Origin: Paenibacillus sp. SY21-1
GTDB taxonomy: Bacteria > Bacillota > Bacilli > Paenibacillales > Paenibacillaceae
Direction: 5' to 3'
Assembly (NCBI RefSeq): GCF_005222705.1
Contig: NZ_STGF01000023.1
Coordinates: 1 to 64,000 of the forward strand
DNA length: 64,000 bases
The notes under the pieces are model-generated. The model saw only the letters and a list, made by a program, of their open reading frames with translations. It made no database searches and was not told the origin of the DNA. Both the position numbers and the translations under genes were made by a program. Positions 17,404 to 26,096 of the stretch are shown in pieces. Every line of letters begins with the position of its first letter. The first letter of the stretch is position 1.

Positions 17404-17991
17404 ATGAGCGAAAAAAGACGAAAAAAACAAGATGCCGAATGGACGAAGGAAGCACTGCTGCAGCAGGCGCAAATGCAATTTGCCGAGTACGGCTTTGCGG
17501 GAACCTCAATTGATGAAGTTGTAAGGCGGGAACAATTGACGAAAGGAGCAGTCTACTACTATTTCAAGGATAAAAAAGATTTGTTTGCCCAGGTGGTGGA
17601 TCGGCTCCTAAATCGTATGGTGCAGCAAATCACGACGACCATTGCCCATCAGAACGATCCGTGGCAAAAAGCGTTGACCGCCATCGATACGTATTTGGAG
17701 GGATGTCTTGTCAGGGAGTACCGGCAAATCGTATTGAGGGACGCACCGGTTGTACTGGGCTGGACGGAATGGCGGGAGAAGGAGCGGCAAAGCGTGGTTG
17801 GACTGTCGACCTTGCTGCTGCAGCAATTAATGGAGGCGGGACTTATAAAGCGCCAGCCCTTGGACATGCCGGCCTATATGCTGTTTGGCGCCGTAACGGA
17901 AGCGGGAATCGGCATCGCCGAATCGGATGATCCGGAGCGTGCCCGCGAGCAGGCCAAGCAAGTGATTACATGCATCCTGCAAGCTTTCTAA
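17404..17991 (+). CDS. TetR/AcrR-family repressor
   Basis: A 195-residue regulator. The N-terminal TetR DNA-binding domain spans about residues 14-62 (FAEYGFAGTSIDEVV, then LTKGAVYYYFKDKKDLF, the typical recognition-helix and YYYFKDK block). The C-terminal ligand-binding part (70-190) is all-helical and variable. I favour ATG 17404 over the in-frame ATG at 17350, which lies inside the second operator and gives an atypical extension. A TATAAT box ends only six bases before ATG 17404, so the transcript would be leaderless or nearly so. Twin operators just upstream indicate autoregulation and control of the divergent alpha/beta hydrolase. The ligand is unknown, but it may be a substrate of that hydrolase. 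Confidence 0.87.
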   Translation: MSEKRRKKQDAEWTKEALLQQAQMQFAEYGFAGTSIDEVVRREQLTKGAVYYYFKDKKDLFAQVVDRLLNRMVQQITTTIAHQNDPWQKALTAIDTYLEGCLVREYRQIVLRDAPVVLGWTEWREKERQSVVGLSTLLLQQLMEAGLIKRQPLDMPAYMLFGAVTEAGIGIAESDDPERAREQAKQVITCILQAF

Positions 17992-18020
17992 TCAGAAGCG
18001 GTGTGAAATGGCAAAGTGGA

Positions 18021-18041
18021 GAGGGAGAAAAAAGCTCCCTC
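18021..18041 (+). terminator. Short hairpin between convergent genes
   Basis: GAGGGAG (18021-18027) pairs with CTCCCTC (18035-18041) around an A-rich loop. No T tract follows, so termination is uncertain. It lies between the TetR gene and the minus-strand alcohol dehydrogenase. Confidence 0.35.
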
Positions 18042-18098
18042 GCCGGCTAAAGCAAAAAATCCTCATGGACCTATGGGGACCCAGTAGCGATAAGCTGC

Positions 18099-19244
18099 TT
18101 ACATTCGATTTAGAAGCTCGATAATCGTTTCTTTTGGATAAAGGGGCTGCATTCGGGCCATTTCAATGGTGCGATAAATATGGGCGGCAATCTCTTCGAT
18201 TTTATCCTGTGTAATATGGAGTTGCTCCAGCTTGACCGGAGCGCCAATGCTGACAAACCAGTGCGTTAGCGCTTCGATACCCGCTTCGGCGGTTTGCTGG
18301 TCGAATATCTGGCGTGCGAATCGTTCATATCTGGTCGGGTTTTGGGAATAGTGCCAATTCATCCATGCAGGGTACACGACGGAGAGACCGGCGCCATGAG
18401 GCACGTCGTACAAGGCTGACAGAGAGTGCTCGATTAGGTGGGAGTCATAGCGATTCCCTTCCACTCCGGCGAAGGTAGTCCGGTTCAGTGCTTGCGCCGC
18501 AGCCCAGGCAAATTCGCTCCTGGCTTCGTAGTCTCCCGGATTTTTCAACAGGGCGTTCGTAGTTCGAATGACCGTTTTGATCATATTCTCGATATAATTT
18601 GCGGTTATGCCGGGGATATAGGAGGCGGTAAAATATAAATCCATACAGTGGGACAAAATATCAACGGCGGAGTACGCCAAATATTCGTTGGTCACCGATT
18701 CCTGAAGCTCCGGATTTATAACCGACACAGTTGGGAAAGCAGCGGGGCTGGAGAAACCGAATTTTTCGGTCGTTTCTTCATTTGTAATGACCGCGGATGC
18801 GTTCATCTCGCTTCCGGTTGCCGATAGCGTTAGAATGTCGAAAATTTTTAAAGCGGCATCCGGGTATTTTTTATAGCTGCACAAGTCCCAAACGTCCCCA
18901 TCATAAACCGCTCCGGCCGCAATCACCTTCGCCGTATCAAGCACAGAGCCTCCGCCTACGGCAAGAACGGCATCCACGCTTTCCTCTTTGGCGATACGTA
19001 CGCCTTCTCTGGCTTTGCTAACGACCGGATTGCTTTTGATCCCGCCCAGGGTTACAAAGTCAATTCCGTTTTCGCCAAGCGATTTCGCAACTCTGTCATA
19101 CAAGCCGGATGTTTTAATTCGCTCTGAACCGTATACCAGAAGCGCTTTTTTTACGCCATAAGGAGCCATGTAGCTTCCGATTGCCCGCTCTTTATCTTTT
19201 CCAAATTCTACTCTCGTCGGGTTGTAAAATGTAAAGTCCCTCAT
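18099..19244 (-). CDS. Iron-containing alcohol dehydrogenase (YqhD/BdhA type)
   Basis: A 381-residue NAD(P)H-dependent aldehyde reductase/alcohol dehydrogenase of the group III (iron-dependent) family. It opens with the family start FTFYNPTRVEFGKD. The dinucleotide-binding loop is GGGSVLDTAK. Metal ligands are expected at the Asp and His of AVDILSHCMD and at the His residues of HLIEHSLSALYDVPHGAG, all present. Length matches YqhD/BdhA proteins, which reduce a broad range of aldehydes. A ggag motif lies upstream of the ATG. An AraC regulator is transcribed divergently 265 bases away, as in the YqhC-YqhD pair of E. coli, so local regulation is likely. A role in aldehyde detoxification or alcohol production is inferred. 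Confidence 0.92.
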   Translation of the reverse strand: MRDFTFYNPTRVEFGKDKERAIGSYMAPYGVKKALLVYGSERIKTSGLYDRVAKSLGENGIDFVTLGGIKSNPVVSKAREGVRIAKEESVDAVLAVGGGSVLDTAKVIAAGAVYDGDVWDLCSYKKYPDAALKIFDILTLSATGSEMNASAVITNEETTEKFGFSSPAAFPTVSVINPELQESVTNEYLAYSAVDILSHCMDLYFTASYIPGITANYIENMIKTVIRTTNALLKNPGDYEARSEFAWAAAQALNRTTFAGVEGNRYDSHLIEHSLSALYDVPHGAGLSVVYPAWMNWHYSQNPTRYERFARQIFDQQTAEAGIEALTHWFVSIGAPVKLEQLHITQDKIEEIAAHIYRTIEMARMQPLYPKETIIELLNRM

Positions 19245-19361
19245 CCTGCATCATGCTCCTTTTTCTGACCAAGGCTCGGTCAAGTTTGTGGTGGTTCTAC
19301 TCTGTACAATAGATGAAAAGCATAGGAGGTTACATATCCAAATTACAGAACATGTTGGTTG

Positions 19362-19389
19362 AATTACGGATTCGATTACATCTGTAATT
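19362..19389. promoter_or_regulatory. Inverted repeat in the adh/araC divergent region
   Basis: AATTACGGAT (19362-19371) and ATCTGTAATT (19380-19389) form an inverted repeat with one mismatch per arm. A further aaattacag half-site lies 20 bases to the left. It is a plausible binding site for the adjacent AraC regulator, assigned by position only. Confidence 0.4.
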
Positions 19390-19509
19390 GGCACAAGTTT
19401 ATCGTGGATTTGACTATGTATGGGGCATAATTAGGAGGGTATAATGACCATTACTTTTAACTGACGAGATTGGCATGGCTCAAATTGAGCTTGAAGAAGG
19501 AGTGGGTAT

Positions 19510-20412
19510 ATGATCAATATTGAATCCATCTCTGTACTGCACGACATACTGGGCTGCGCAAAGCCGAGGCATCCATTAATCACCTTGATTGATTACCATT
19601 CGATTCATCCTCGTGAATCCAGCTACAACGCCTCGTTCAAGCTGAACTTCTTCATGATTTCCTTTAAAACCAATGCTGAATGTGAGCTAATCTATGGAAG
19701 GAAATATTACGATTTTCATGAAGGAAGCCTGATGTTTGCGGCGCCTGGACAAGTTCTAGCAAAGGGGAACCAAAAAAATCAGGAAAAATCGGAGGGCTGG
19801 ATGCTGTGCTTCCACCCCGATTTGATCAGAGGCAGCACATTGTGGCATAAGCTCCCGGATTATAGCTTTTTTGAGTACGAGGCGAATGAAGCCTTGCATC
19901 TTTCGGACCAAGAAAAAGGGATTGTAGATCGTATCGTTAGCGATATTCAAGTTGAATACAGCGGGAATCTGGACATGTACAGCAACGACCTGCTCCTTTC
20001 CAATCTGGAAGTGCTGCTGAACTATGCAAAGCGGTTTTATGGGAGACAGTTTATTACAAGAAAGGCCATCGTCAAAGACTCTGTCACCCAATTCGAACGG
20101 CTGCTGCAGGAGCAATGTACGACGGAAACGATTGAAAAGAAAGGAATGCCCAGTGTCAAAGGACTTGCGCAGGCGATGGGATATTCCCCAAATTATCTTT
20201 CGGACATGCTGAAAAAAGAAACGGGGAAGACTGCACAGGAATGGATTAAATGGAACATGGCAGAGATTGCAAAGCGATTGCTTGTCACAACCAATGAGCC
20301 TATTTATCTGATTGCTGAAAGACTTGGTTTCGAACAGCCCTCCAGCTTTACCAAGTTTATGAAAATGCAACTAGGCGTCAGTCCTGCCGATTTCAGAAGG
20401 CTTAATTTATGA
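19510..20412 (+). CDS. AraC-family transcriptional regulator
   Basis: A 300-residue regulator. The N-terminal cupin-like arm (about 20-150) carries LIYGRKYYDFHEGSLMFAAPG, a typical AraC ligand-binding strand. The C-terminal AraC domain (about 200-300) has both helix-turn-helices: LAQAMGYSPNYLSDMLKKET and IAERLGFEQPSSFTKFMK, ending in VSPADFRR. aaggag precedes the ATG. It is transcribed away from the iron alcohol dehydrogenase and is its most likely activator, by analogy with YqhC. A terminator at 20444-20476 separates it from the SDR operon. Confidence 0.9.
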   Translation: MINIESISVLHDILGCAKPRHPLITLIDYHSIHPRESSYNASFKLNFFMISFKTNAECELIYGRKYYDFHEGSLMFAAPGQVLAKGNQKNQEKSEGWMLCFHPDLIRGSTLWHKLPDYSFFEYEANEALHLSDQEKGIVDRIVSDIQVEYSGNLDMYSNDLLLSNLEVLLNYAKRFYGRQFITRKAIVKDSVTQFERLLQEQCTTETIEKKGMPSVKGLAQAMGYSPNYLSDMLKKETGKTAQEWIKWNMAEIAKRLLVTTNEPIYLIAERLGFEQPSSFTKFMKMQLGVSPADFRRLNL

Positions 20413-20443
20413 ATGCTTTTCTTTTAGGCAACTAAGTACGAAT

Positions 20444-20476
20444 GGATCGTCTGCAACTTAGGGACGATTCTTTTTT
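20444..20476 (+). terminator. Terminator after AraC gene
   Basis: GGATCGTC (20444-20451) pairs with GACGATTC (20463-20470), with one G-T pair, followed by six T residues. Confidence 0.78.
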
Positions 20477-20603
20477 GTGTGGCGTGCTATTGGTACGTAG
20501 CTTCAAACTGATGAGGGCCATTGAAAAGTGTCTGCGCGTAAAAATTCGGTGACGGAAAAAGGATAGCTTTTATGCGCCCAACCAATAATATAAAAAAGGC
20601 TTG

Positions 20604-20646
20604 TTGACAATTGATCCTAAGTCATTTATAATTGACCCATAGTCAA
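20604..20646 (+). promoter_or_regulatory. Consensus sigma-A promoter with twin operator-like repeats
   Basis: TTGACA (20604-20609) and TATAAT (20627-20632), 17 bases apart, match the consensus exactly. Two related 16-base elements, ATTGATCCTAAGTCAT (20610-20625) and ATTGACCCATAGTCAA (20631-20646), lie 21 bases apart, one between the boxes and one over the start. Each is a partial inverted repeat TTGA-N7-TCA. Repressor occupancy would block this otherwise very strong promoter. The TetR protein encoded third in the operon is the obvious candidate. Confidence 0.8.
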
Positions 20647-20669
20647 ATAACAACGCGGAGGTTATAATC

Positions 20670-21488
20670 ATGAGTCAAAAAGTGGCATTAATAACAGGTG
20701 CATCTTCTGGGATTGGTAAAGAGGCGGCGCTTGAGCTGAAAAACAAAGGTTTTACGGTGTATGCTGCCGCTCGGCGTATCGACAATATGAAGGATCTTGC
20801 GACTAAGGGCATTCGTCCCATCTCTATGGATGTCACCAATGAGGAATCCATGATTCAGGCAGTCAACGATATCCTCAAGAAGGAAGGGAAAATTGACGTC
20901 CTTGTTAATAATGCAGGCTATGGCTCGTATGGAGCAGTCGAGGATATCCCTATGGAAGAGGCTCGGCGACAAATGGAAGTGAATGTCTTCGGTTTGGCGA
21001 GACTGATTCAGCTTGTGGTGCCGAGCATGCGGAGAAACAAGTACGGCAAAATTGTGAATGTCTCTTCAATGGGAGGCAAGATTTGGACCAAGTTTGGCGG
21101 ATGGTATCATGCGACCAAATTTGCAGTAGAAGGTCTGTCGGATTGCCTTCGCCTGGAATTGGAGCCGTTTGGAATTGATGTCATTGTTGTGGAGCCAGGC
21201 GGAATCAAAACGGACTGGGGCATTATTGCCGCCGAAAACTTGAAAAAGGTATCTGCAAAAGGGGCATATGCTCAGGCTGCCAACAAAGCGGCCGAAGGTA
21301 TGATTAAAAATTATTCGGGCAACCAGCTATCGAAACCGGAATTAATCGCGCGCACGATCGGCAAAGCCGTGACTGTGAAAAGGCCGAAAACACGTTATCT
21401 GGTTGGCTTTATGGCAAAGCCGATGGTATTTATGAAAAATGTATTTGGAGATCGTGCCTACGATCGGATTATTAAAATGTTTAGCTAA
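20670..21488 (+). CDS. Short-chain dehydrogenase/reductase (first gene of SDR operon)
   Basis: A 272-residue classical SDR oxidoreductase. The cofactor motif TGASSGIG lies at about residues 9-16, followed by the NNAGYG strand (about 88-93) and the catalytic Ser in NVSSMGG. The catalytic pair is YHATK (Tyr near 151). An AARR sequence after the second strand suggests NADP preference. Length fits the family. It has a consensus promoter with two operator-like repeats. The operon continues with a small STAS-like protein, TetR, an NAD(P)-binding protein and a second SDR. The substrate is unknown; lipophilic ketones or aldehydes are plausible. Confidence 0.9.
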   Translation: MSQKVALITGASSGIGKEAALELKNKGFTVYAAARRIDNMKDLATKGIRPISMDVTNEESMIQAVNDILKKEGKIDVLVNNAGYGSYGAVEDIPMEEARRQMEVNVFGLARLIQLVVPSMRRNKYGKIVNVSSMGGKIWTKFGGWYHATKFAVEGLSDCLRLELEPFGIDVIVVEPGGIKTDWGIIAAENLKKVSAKGAYAQAANKAAEGMIKNYSGNQLSKPELIARTIGKAVTVKRPKTRYLVGFMAKPMVFMKNVFGDRAYDRIIKMFS

Positions 21489-21524
21489 AATACCATTTAA
21501 CCTTGGGGAAAGGATGATGATCAT

Positions 21525-21920
21525 ATGAATAACTATAATCTTGCTCTACCAAAAACGACTACGTATTGGAAAGAAGACGGAATTTTCTTTATCAAGCATA
21601 CGAATTTTTTTGTAACGATGGAGGAAATAGACGCTATCGGGGATTTGCTAAGAGAAGCTCATCGCGACAAAGAAACGAATGCCATTGTGATTGACAATCG
21701 TGAGGCAAAGGGTGCGTGGACGCAAGAAGCTAATAAAGTCTGGGTCGAGGTAGGCATGGAATTCGATAATATGATCCCAAAAAAGGTCGCTACGTTAACG
21801 AGAGATGCGATCGCATCCATGCAGATTAACCGGCTTACCCGGAGTAACGGAGCCGAGCAAATGTCCAGGGCGTTTTGCAGTGATTTCGATGAATCGGTTC
21901 GAGCCTTCTTGCAAGAATAA
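21525..21920 (+). CDS. Small conserved protein, possibly STAS/SpoIIAA-like
   Basis: A 131-residue soluble protein without signal peptide or membrane segment. The pattern beta (YWKEDGIFFIKH), helix (MEEIDAIGDLLREA), beta (NAIVIDNREAKGAW), helix, beta (KKVATLTRD), helix resembles the SpoIIAA/STAS-like fold of small proteins that report or modulate membrane or regulatory states. No catalytic motif is seen. aaagga lies upstream of ATG 21525. It is the second gene of the SDR operon, between an SDR and a TetR gene. I do not recognise a named family with certainty; the fold suggestion is an inference. Confidence 0.65.
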   Translation: MNNYNLALPKTTTYWKEDGIFFIKHTNFFVTMEEIDAIGDLLREAHRDKETNAIVIDNREAKGAWTQEANKVWVEVGMEFDNMIPKKVATLTRDAIASMQINRLTRSNGAEQMSRAFCSDFDESVRAFLQE

Positions 21921-21990
21921 GCGACAGGCGAGTTTATGCTTGACTCCAAATCGATGAGCTAATAAAAATTCGAATGGAGTGATGGACGCT

Positions 21991-22731
21991 ATGGCCAAAC
22001 GTGCAATGACACCGGAGGCAAAAGCCTTAAAAGCAACAGCCATTATAGATAAAGCGGCGGAAATGTTTTTTTCTTTGGAGTATGAAAAGATAAAGATGTC
22101 CGATATAGCCAAGCATATGGGCATGTCGAACGGAATACTGTTTGTTTACTTTAAAACAAAAGAAGCCTTGTTTTTTAGTCTGTTATGTCGGGAGTACGAG
22201 AAGCGGCTCGCTCGTCTGAAGGAGATGGCAAAGGAAATACCGATCCGTAGCTTCGATGACTTCAAGAATCTCGTTATGAAGGAACTAATGGAGCTGGTCG
22301 AGCATAATCCCCTTTATGTACGACTTGAATCTATGCGTATAGCCGTTTTTGAGAAGAATGTGGACCCGGAAACGATGCTGAATCAGAAAATCAAGCTATA
22401 TCAATTAATGCAGGAGTTAGTAGACAATATTTGCGCGTGGGAAGCCCTAAGCCCCGAGGATGTGATGGAGGTTCTTCAAGCGGAGGCCTCCATCATAACA
22501 GGCTGCAAATTATCTGCCACCTTGCCCGCTGAGGTTGTTGAAATCATCGAGAAGAATGGGATGGAAGGGTTCAAACGTAACTTCAAAGATGATGTTCGAC
22601 ATACCATGCTTTGTTATTTGGAAGGATATCACAAGCATTTCAACGCTGCAAGCTGCAACAGAGCCGCAAGGCTTGAGGATAAAGATGCGGAATCAGGCGT
22701 TTTTCTGCCAACGGAGGTGCAGGATGACTAA
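21991..22731 (+). CDS. TetR-family repressor within SDR operon
   Basis: A regulator of about 246 residues. The N-terminal helix-turn-helix domain (about 20-66) reads AAEMFFSLEYEKIKMSDIA, then MSNGILFVYFKTKEALFF, the TetR hallmark. The rest is a helical ligand-binding domain of 170 residues with a longer C-terminus than usual. ATG 21991 is preferred because ggag lies 11 bases upstream; GTG 21979 and ATG 21982 overlap that site. Its 3-prime end overlaps the next gene by eight bases, which implies translational coupling. It probably represses its own operon through the twin elements at 20610-20646. Confidence 0.86.
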   Translation: MAKRAMTPEAKALKATAIIDKAAEMFFSLEYEKIKMSDIAKHMGMSNGILFVYFKTKEALFFSLLCREYEKRLARLKEMAKEIPIRSFDDFKNLVMKELMELVEHNPLYVRLESMRIAVFEKNVDPETMLNQKIKLYQLMQELVDNICAWEALSPEDVMEVLQAEASIITGCKLSATLPAEVVEIIEKNGMEGFKRNFKDDVRHTMLCYLEGYHKHFNAASCNRAARLEDKDAESGVFLPTEVQDD

Positions 22732-23428
22732 CAGAAAACAGGTAAACAGGGCCGTTGTAGCTGGCGCTACAGGAATGATGGGGAGACAGCTTGTACAGCT
22801 CTTGCTGGAGGACCCGGCGTATCAACGAATCATTGTGCTTGTTCGTCGGAGCTTGGGCATTTCCCACCCGAAGCTGGTGGAGAAACACATTTCCTTTGAC
22901 CGGCTGGAGAATGAATTGGATGCTTCAGTATTGAAAGACGCTGACGTCTATTGCACCTTAGGCACTACAATGAAACAAGCCGGCTCAAAGGAAGCTTTTC
23001 TTAAAGTGGATCATGCGTATCCGTTAGCTTTAGCGAAAGCGGCCCTCAAGCATGGCGCGGCAAGCTTCATCATTGTGAGTGCAATGTGGGCATCCGAACA
23101 ATCCAGAATGTTCTACACACGCGTCAAAGGACAGCTCGAAAGGGAGCTGTTATCTCTCGGGTTGCCGCGTCTTGTCATCTTGCGACCTTCACTCGTGCTC
23201 GGGGTTCGGGAGGATGAGAGCTTTAGTGATCGGGCTTCGTATACCATATTCCGCTTGATTGATCCGGTATTGGTCGGAAAGTTAGCCAGAATGAAGGCCA
23301 TTCCGTGCAAGAATGTGGCTCAAGCGATGATTATGACGGCGCATGAATCAGGCCCAGCGGTTGAAGTGCTTGAGTCGGAAGAAATCTCATTCAAGACCAG
23401 CAAGAAAAGCAAGCCCTCGCGAGTTTGA
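22724..23428 (+). CDS. NAD(P)-binding Rossmann protein (HTATIP2/YbjT-like atypical SDR)
   Basis: A 234-residue protein with the atypical-SDR glycine motif VVAGATGMMGRQLVQLL at residues 10-26, then VLVRRSLG (cofactor-specific basic residues) and CTLGTTMKQAGSKEAF, features of the HTATIP2-like extended SDRs (NADPH-dependent). The central motif FIIVSAMWA and the downstream YTRVKGQLE supply a Ser and YxxxK-like catalytic pair. ATG 22724 has gcagg and aggagg-like sequence upstream and overlaps the TetR stop. Specific substrate unknown. Co-transcription with two classical SDRs suggests a shared redox task. Confidence 0.85.
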   Translation: MTNRKQVNRAVVAGATGMMGRQLVQLLLEDPAYQRIIVLVRRSLGISHPKLVEKHISFDRLENELDASVLKDADVYCTLGTTMKQAGSKEAFLKVDHAYPLALAKAALKHGAASFIIVSAMWASEQSRMFYTRVKGQLERELLSLGLPRLVILRPSLVLGVREDESFSDRASYTIFRLIDPVLVGKLARMKAIPCKNVAQAMIMTAHESGPAVEVLESEEISFKTSKKSKPSRV

Positions 23429-23457
23429 TATTAAATGGAATCTGGAGGAGGATTTTT

Positions 23458-24291
23458 ATGAAAACATGGTTGATTACAGGTACTTCAAGTGGTTTTGGCC
23501 GGAGCCTGACGGAGCTCTTATTGGAACGAGGCGATCGGGTTGTCGCAACAGTTCGACAAGAGCATGCTCTGGATGATCTCAAAGAGCGGTATAGCGAGCA
23601 ATTGCGGGTTGCTGTACTGGATGTGACGGATAACCAAGCGATTCGGAGCGTTGTAGATCAGGCATTCAAGGATTTAGGTGCGATTGATGTTGTGGTTAAC
23701 AATGCAGGCTATGGATTGTTCGGTGCGGCCGAGGAAGTAAGTGACGATCAAATTACTCATCAATTCAACACAAACGTTATGGGGTCCATTCAAGTTATTC
23801 GTGCGGCGCTTCCTTATTTGCGTGCCCAAGGCGGCGGCCGTATCATTCAGCTATCCAGCATGGGTGGGCAAATTGCCTTTCCAGCACTGAGCATCTATCA
23901 TGCAACAAAGTGGGCGATCGAAGGCTTTATCGAATCGCTTGCCCAGGAAGTGGCTCCCTTCAACATTCAGGCCACACTCGTTGAGCCGGGCAGCGCGCGA
24001 ACCAATTTCGGTGGCAGCAGTATGATCGCAGGAGAGCCGATGAGTGAATATGATACAACTCCTGTGGGATATATTCGGCAAATGTCGCAGCAAGCTGGAG
24101 AGGACAGCTTCCCTGGCGATCCGGTTAAAATGGCTCAGGCCATCATGGTATCTGCGGATTCTGAGCAGGCTCCGCTGCGGCTAACACTGGGCAGCGACGC
24201 TTATGAGCTCGTCCATAAAAACTTGGCCGCACGTTTAGCAGCGTTAGAGAATCAAAAAGAGATCGCTTATTCTACGGACTTTAAAAGTTAA
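23458..24291 (+). CDS. Short-chain dehydrogenase/reductase (last gene of SDR operon)
   Basis: A 277-residue classical SDR. It begins MKTWLITGTSSGFGRSL, with the cofactor-binding TGTSSGFG. NNAGYG follows near residue 82. The catalytic Ser lies in IQLSSMGG and the Tyr/Lys pair in IYHATKWAIEG. aggagga lies seven bases before ATG 23458, the strongest ribosome site of the operon. Many family members with this GFG variant are annotated as oxidoreductases of unknown substrate. It ends the five-gene operon. No clear terminator follows in the A/T-rich 247 bases downstream. Confidence 0.9.
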   Translation: MKTWLITGTSSGFGRSLTELLLERGDRVVATVRQEHALDDLKERYSEQLRVAVLDVTDNQAIRSVVDQAFKDLGAIDVVVNNAGYGLFGAAEEVSDDQITHQFNTNVMGSIQVIRAALPYLRAQGGGRIIQLSSMGGQIAFPALSIYHATKWAIEGFIESLAQEVAPFNIQATLVEPGSARTNFGGSSMIAGEPMSEYDTTPVGYIRQMSQQAGEDSFPGDPVKMAQAIMVSADSEQAPLRLTLGSDAYELVHKNLAARLAALENQKEIAYSTDFKS

Positions 24292-24415
24292 CGAGTGAAA
24301 TAGCTAAGTCATCATTGGGATTTTACGGTTAGGCTCTTAAAAAATGATTCATTATTTTTATTTGGATATAGAAACTGTCTATTATGGACTTGTTGACTAT
24401 GCGATTAAATAAATG

Positions 24416-24435
24416 ATAACATGATCTCATGTTAT
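24416..24435. promoter_or_regulatory. Perfect palindrome upstream of FMN monooxygenase
   Basis: ATAACATGA-TC-TCATGTTAT is a perfect 9-2-9 inverted repeat, 104 bases before the monooxygenase ATG. A TTGACT hexamer ends about 17 bases upstream of it, so the palindrome may overlap a -10 region. A repressor site is likely; the regulator is unknown. Confidence 0.55.
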
Positions 24436-24538
24436 TAATCATATAAAATCCATGTGATTTATAAGAATTAAGTGCTGCTTTATTGCTCAAGTGTCGTATC
24501 TATAATAAACGGTTAACAGTTTGAAGGGAGCTTTGTAG

Positions 24539-25909
24539 ATGTCGAATATTGCCCACCACGATTACAGAAAGCTTAAATTTGGTTTAAGCATTAATGGCAT
24601 AGGCGGTCATATGTCATACTGGAGACATCCGCAAGCCCCCTCTGACGCAAGTGTAAATATCGAGTATTACAAGAAACAGGCCCAGTTAGCCGAGAAAGGG
24701 AAATTCGACTTTGTGTTTGTTGCAGACGGGCTATATATTAATGAAACTTCAATACCGCAATTTCTAAATCGCTTTGAGCCTCTGACGCTCTTATCGACAC
24801 TTGCAGGTGCTACCGAACGAATCGGCTTGGCAGGAACCGTGTCTACCTCTTATAGCGAGCCGTTTACGATCGCCAGACAATTTGCTTCCCTTGATCAACT
24901 CAGCGGAGGAAGAGCAGCCTGGAATGTCGTAACCTCTCCACTTGAAAAATCAGCCCTGAACTATAACAAAACGATTGAAGAGCACCCTGATCATACCAAA
25001 CGTTACCGGATTGCTGCCGAATATGTCGAGGTTGTTCGCGGGTTGTGGGATTCATGGGAGGACGACGCTTTTATTCGGAACAAGGAGACGGGGCAGTTTT
25101 TTGATCCGGAAAAGCTGCATACGCTACATCATAAAGGCGAATTTTTTTCAGTGCAGGGCCCATTAAATATAGGCCGCTCCCGTCAAGGCCAACCTGTCGT
25201 ATTTCAGGCAGGGTCTTCGGATAGCGGTCGGAACCTGGCTGCCCAAACAGCAGATGCCATTTTCACCGATCAACGAACGCTGCAGGAAGCTCAGGCCTTT
25301 TATGCGGACATCAAGAAAAGAGCCAAGCAATATGACAGAAATGGAGAAGAGCTGTTAGTGCTGCCCGGCGCTGTCTTTATTATTGGAGAAACGCCTGAGG
25401 ATGCTCAACAAAAATATGAGGAATCCCTGCAACTTATATCGATAGAAAATGCAATCAGTTATTTGGGACGTTTTTTTGATCACCATGATTTCTGGCAATA
25501 TGGACTCGATGAGCCGTTTCCGGAGCTGGGGGACTTGGGGAAAAACAGTTTTCAGAGTACAACGGATCGAATCAAGCTTGAAGCCAAGGCTGGAGGCCTG
25601 ACTCTTCGTCAAGTGGCTCTTCGCAGCGTGGCGCCTACGCCTCATTTTTTAGGCACAGCTTTGCAAATTGCTGATGGCATTCAGGAATGGTTTGATCAAA
25701 AGGGGGCCGATGGTTTTATTTTGATACCAGGCGTCTATGATTCTTTGCCTGCTTTTGTAGAGCAGGTCGTGCCTATCCTGCAGGAGCGAGGACTGTTTCG
25801 CGAGGAATATGAATCGGACACATTTAGAGGAAATTTAGGCTTAAGCTATCCAGAAAACCGTTATACTTCCCAGCGCGCATTAGAAGCACGTTCTATAAAA
25901 CATGAATAG
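24539..25909 (+). CDS. NtaA/DszA-family FMN-dependent monooxygenase
   Basis: A 456-residue class of luciferase-like (LLM) flavin monooxygenase that works with a separate flavin reductase. Members such as NtaA, SnaA and DszA oxidise chelators, antibiotics or sulfur compounds. Family features are the start LKFGLSINGIGGHMSYWRHP, the FDFVFVADGLY strand, the SGGRAAWNVVTS block, the QAGSSDSGRNLAAQTADAIF phosphate/flavin segment and the GADGFILIP strand near the end. Length is typical. gaaggga precedes the ATG. It stands alone behind a palindromic operator. Relatives of this exact type often sit with sulfur-compound transport genes, but none is present here, so the substrate is open. Confidence 0.9.
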   Translation: MSNIAHHDYRKLKFGLSINGIGGHMSYWRHPQAPSDASVNIEYYKKQAQLAEKGKFDFVFVADGLYINETSIPQFLNRFEPLTLLSTLAGATERIGLAGTVSTSYSEPFTIARQFASLDQLSGGRAAWNVVTSPLEKSALNYNKTIEEHPDHTKRYRIAAEYVEVVRGLWDSWEDDAFIRNKETGQFFDPEKLHTLHHKGEFFSVQGPLNIGRSRQGQPVVFQAGSSDSGRNLAAQTADAIFTDQRTLQEAQAFYADIKKRAKQYDRNGEELLVLPGAVFIIGETPEDAQQKYEESLQLISIENAISYLGRFFDHHDFWQYGLDEPFPELGDLGKNSFQSTTDRIKLEAKAGGLTLRQVALRSVAPTPHFLGTALQIADGIQEWFDQKGADGFILIPGVYDSLPAFVEQVVPILQERGLFREEYESDTFRGNLGLSYPENRYTSQRALEARSIKHE

Positions 25910-25987
25910 CGTTTGAACATCAAGAGGTTAAAACACGTATTGAGAGTTTTTCTATAGGCATGATTTTGGCAGGATTGAACCGCTAGA

Positions 25988-26001
25988 GGGGGGCTCCCCC
26001 C
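25988..26001. repeat. G6/C6 inverted repeat
   Basis: Six G, then CT, then a run of nine C. It could form a very stable short hairpin shortly after the monooxygenase gene, but no T tract follows. Confidence 0.6.
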
Positions 26002-26066
26002 CCCTAAGGCATCGAACAAGCTATACTGATTCGCCTACTTGCGCGCTGCCTTCCCCTTTTTATCGT

Positions 26067-26096
26067 TGACCTACCCGTCCGGGTAGGTCATTTTTT
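26067..26096 (+). terminator. Terminator, first copy of a duplicated element
   Basis: TGACCTACCC-GTCC-GGGTAGGTCA followed by six T. The same element with almost the same flanks recurs at 28452-28481. It probably ends the monooxygenase transcript. Confidence 0.88.
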
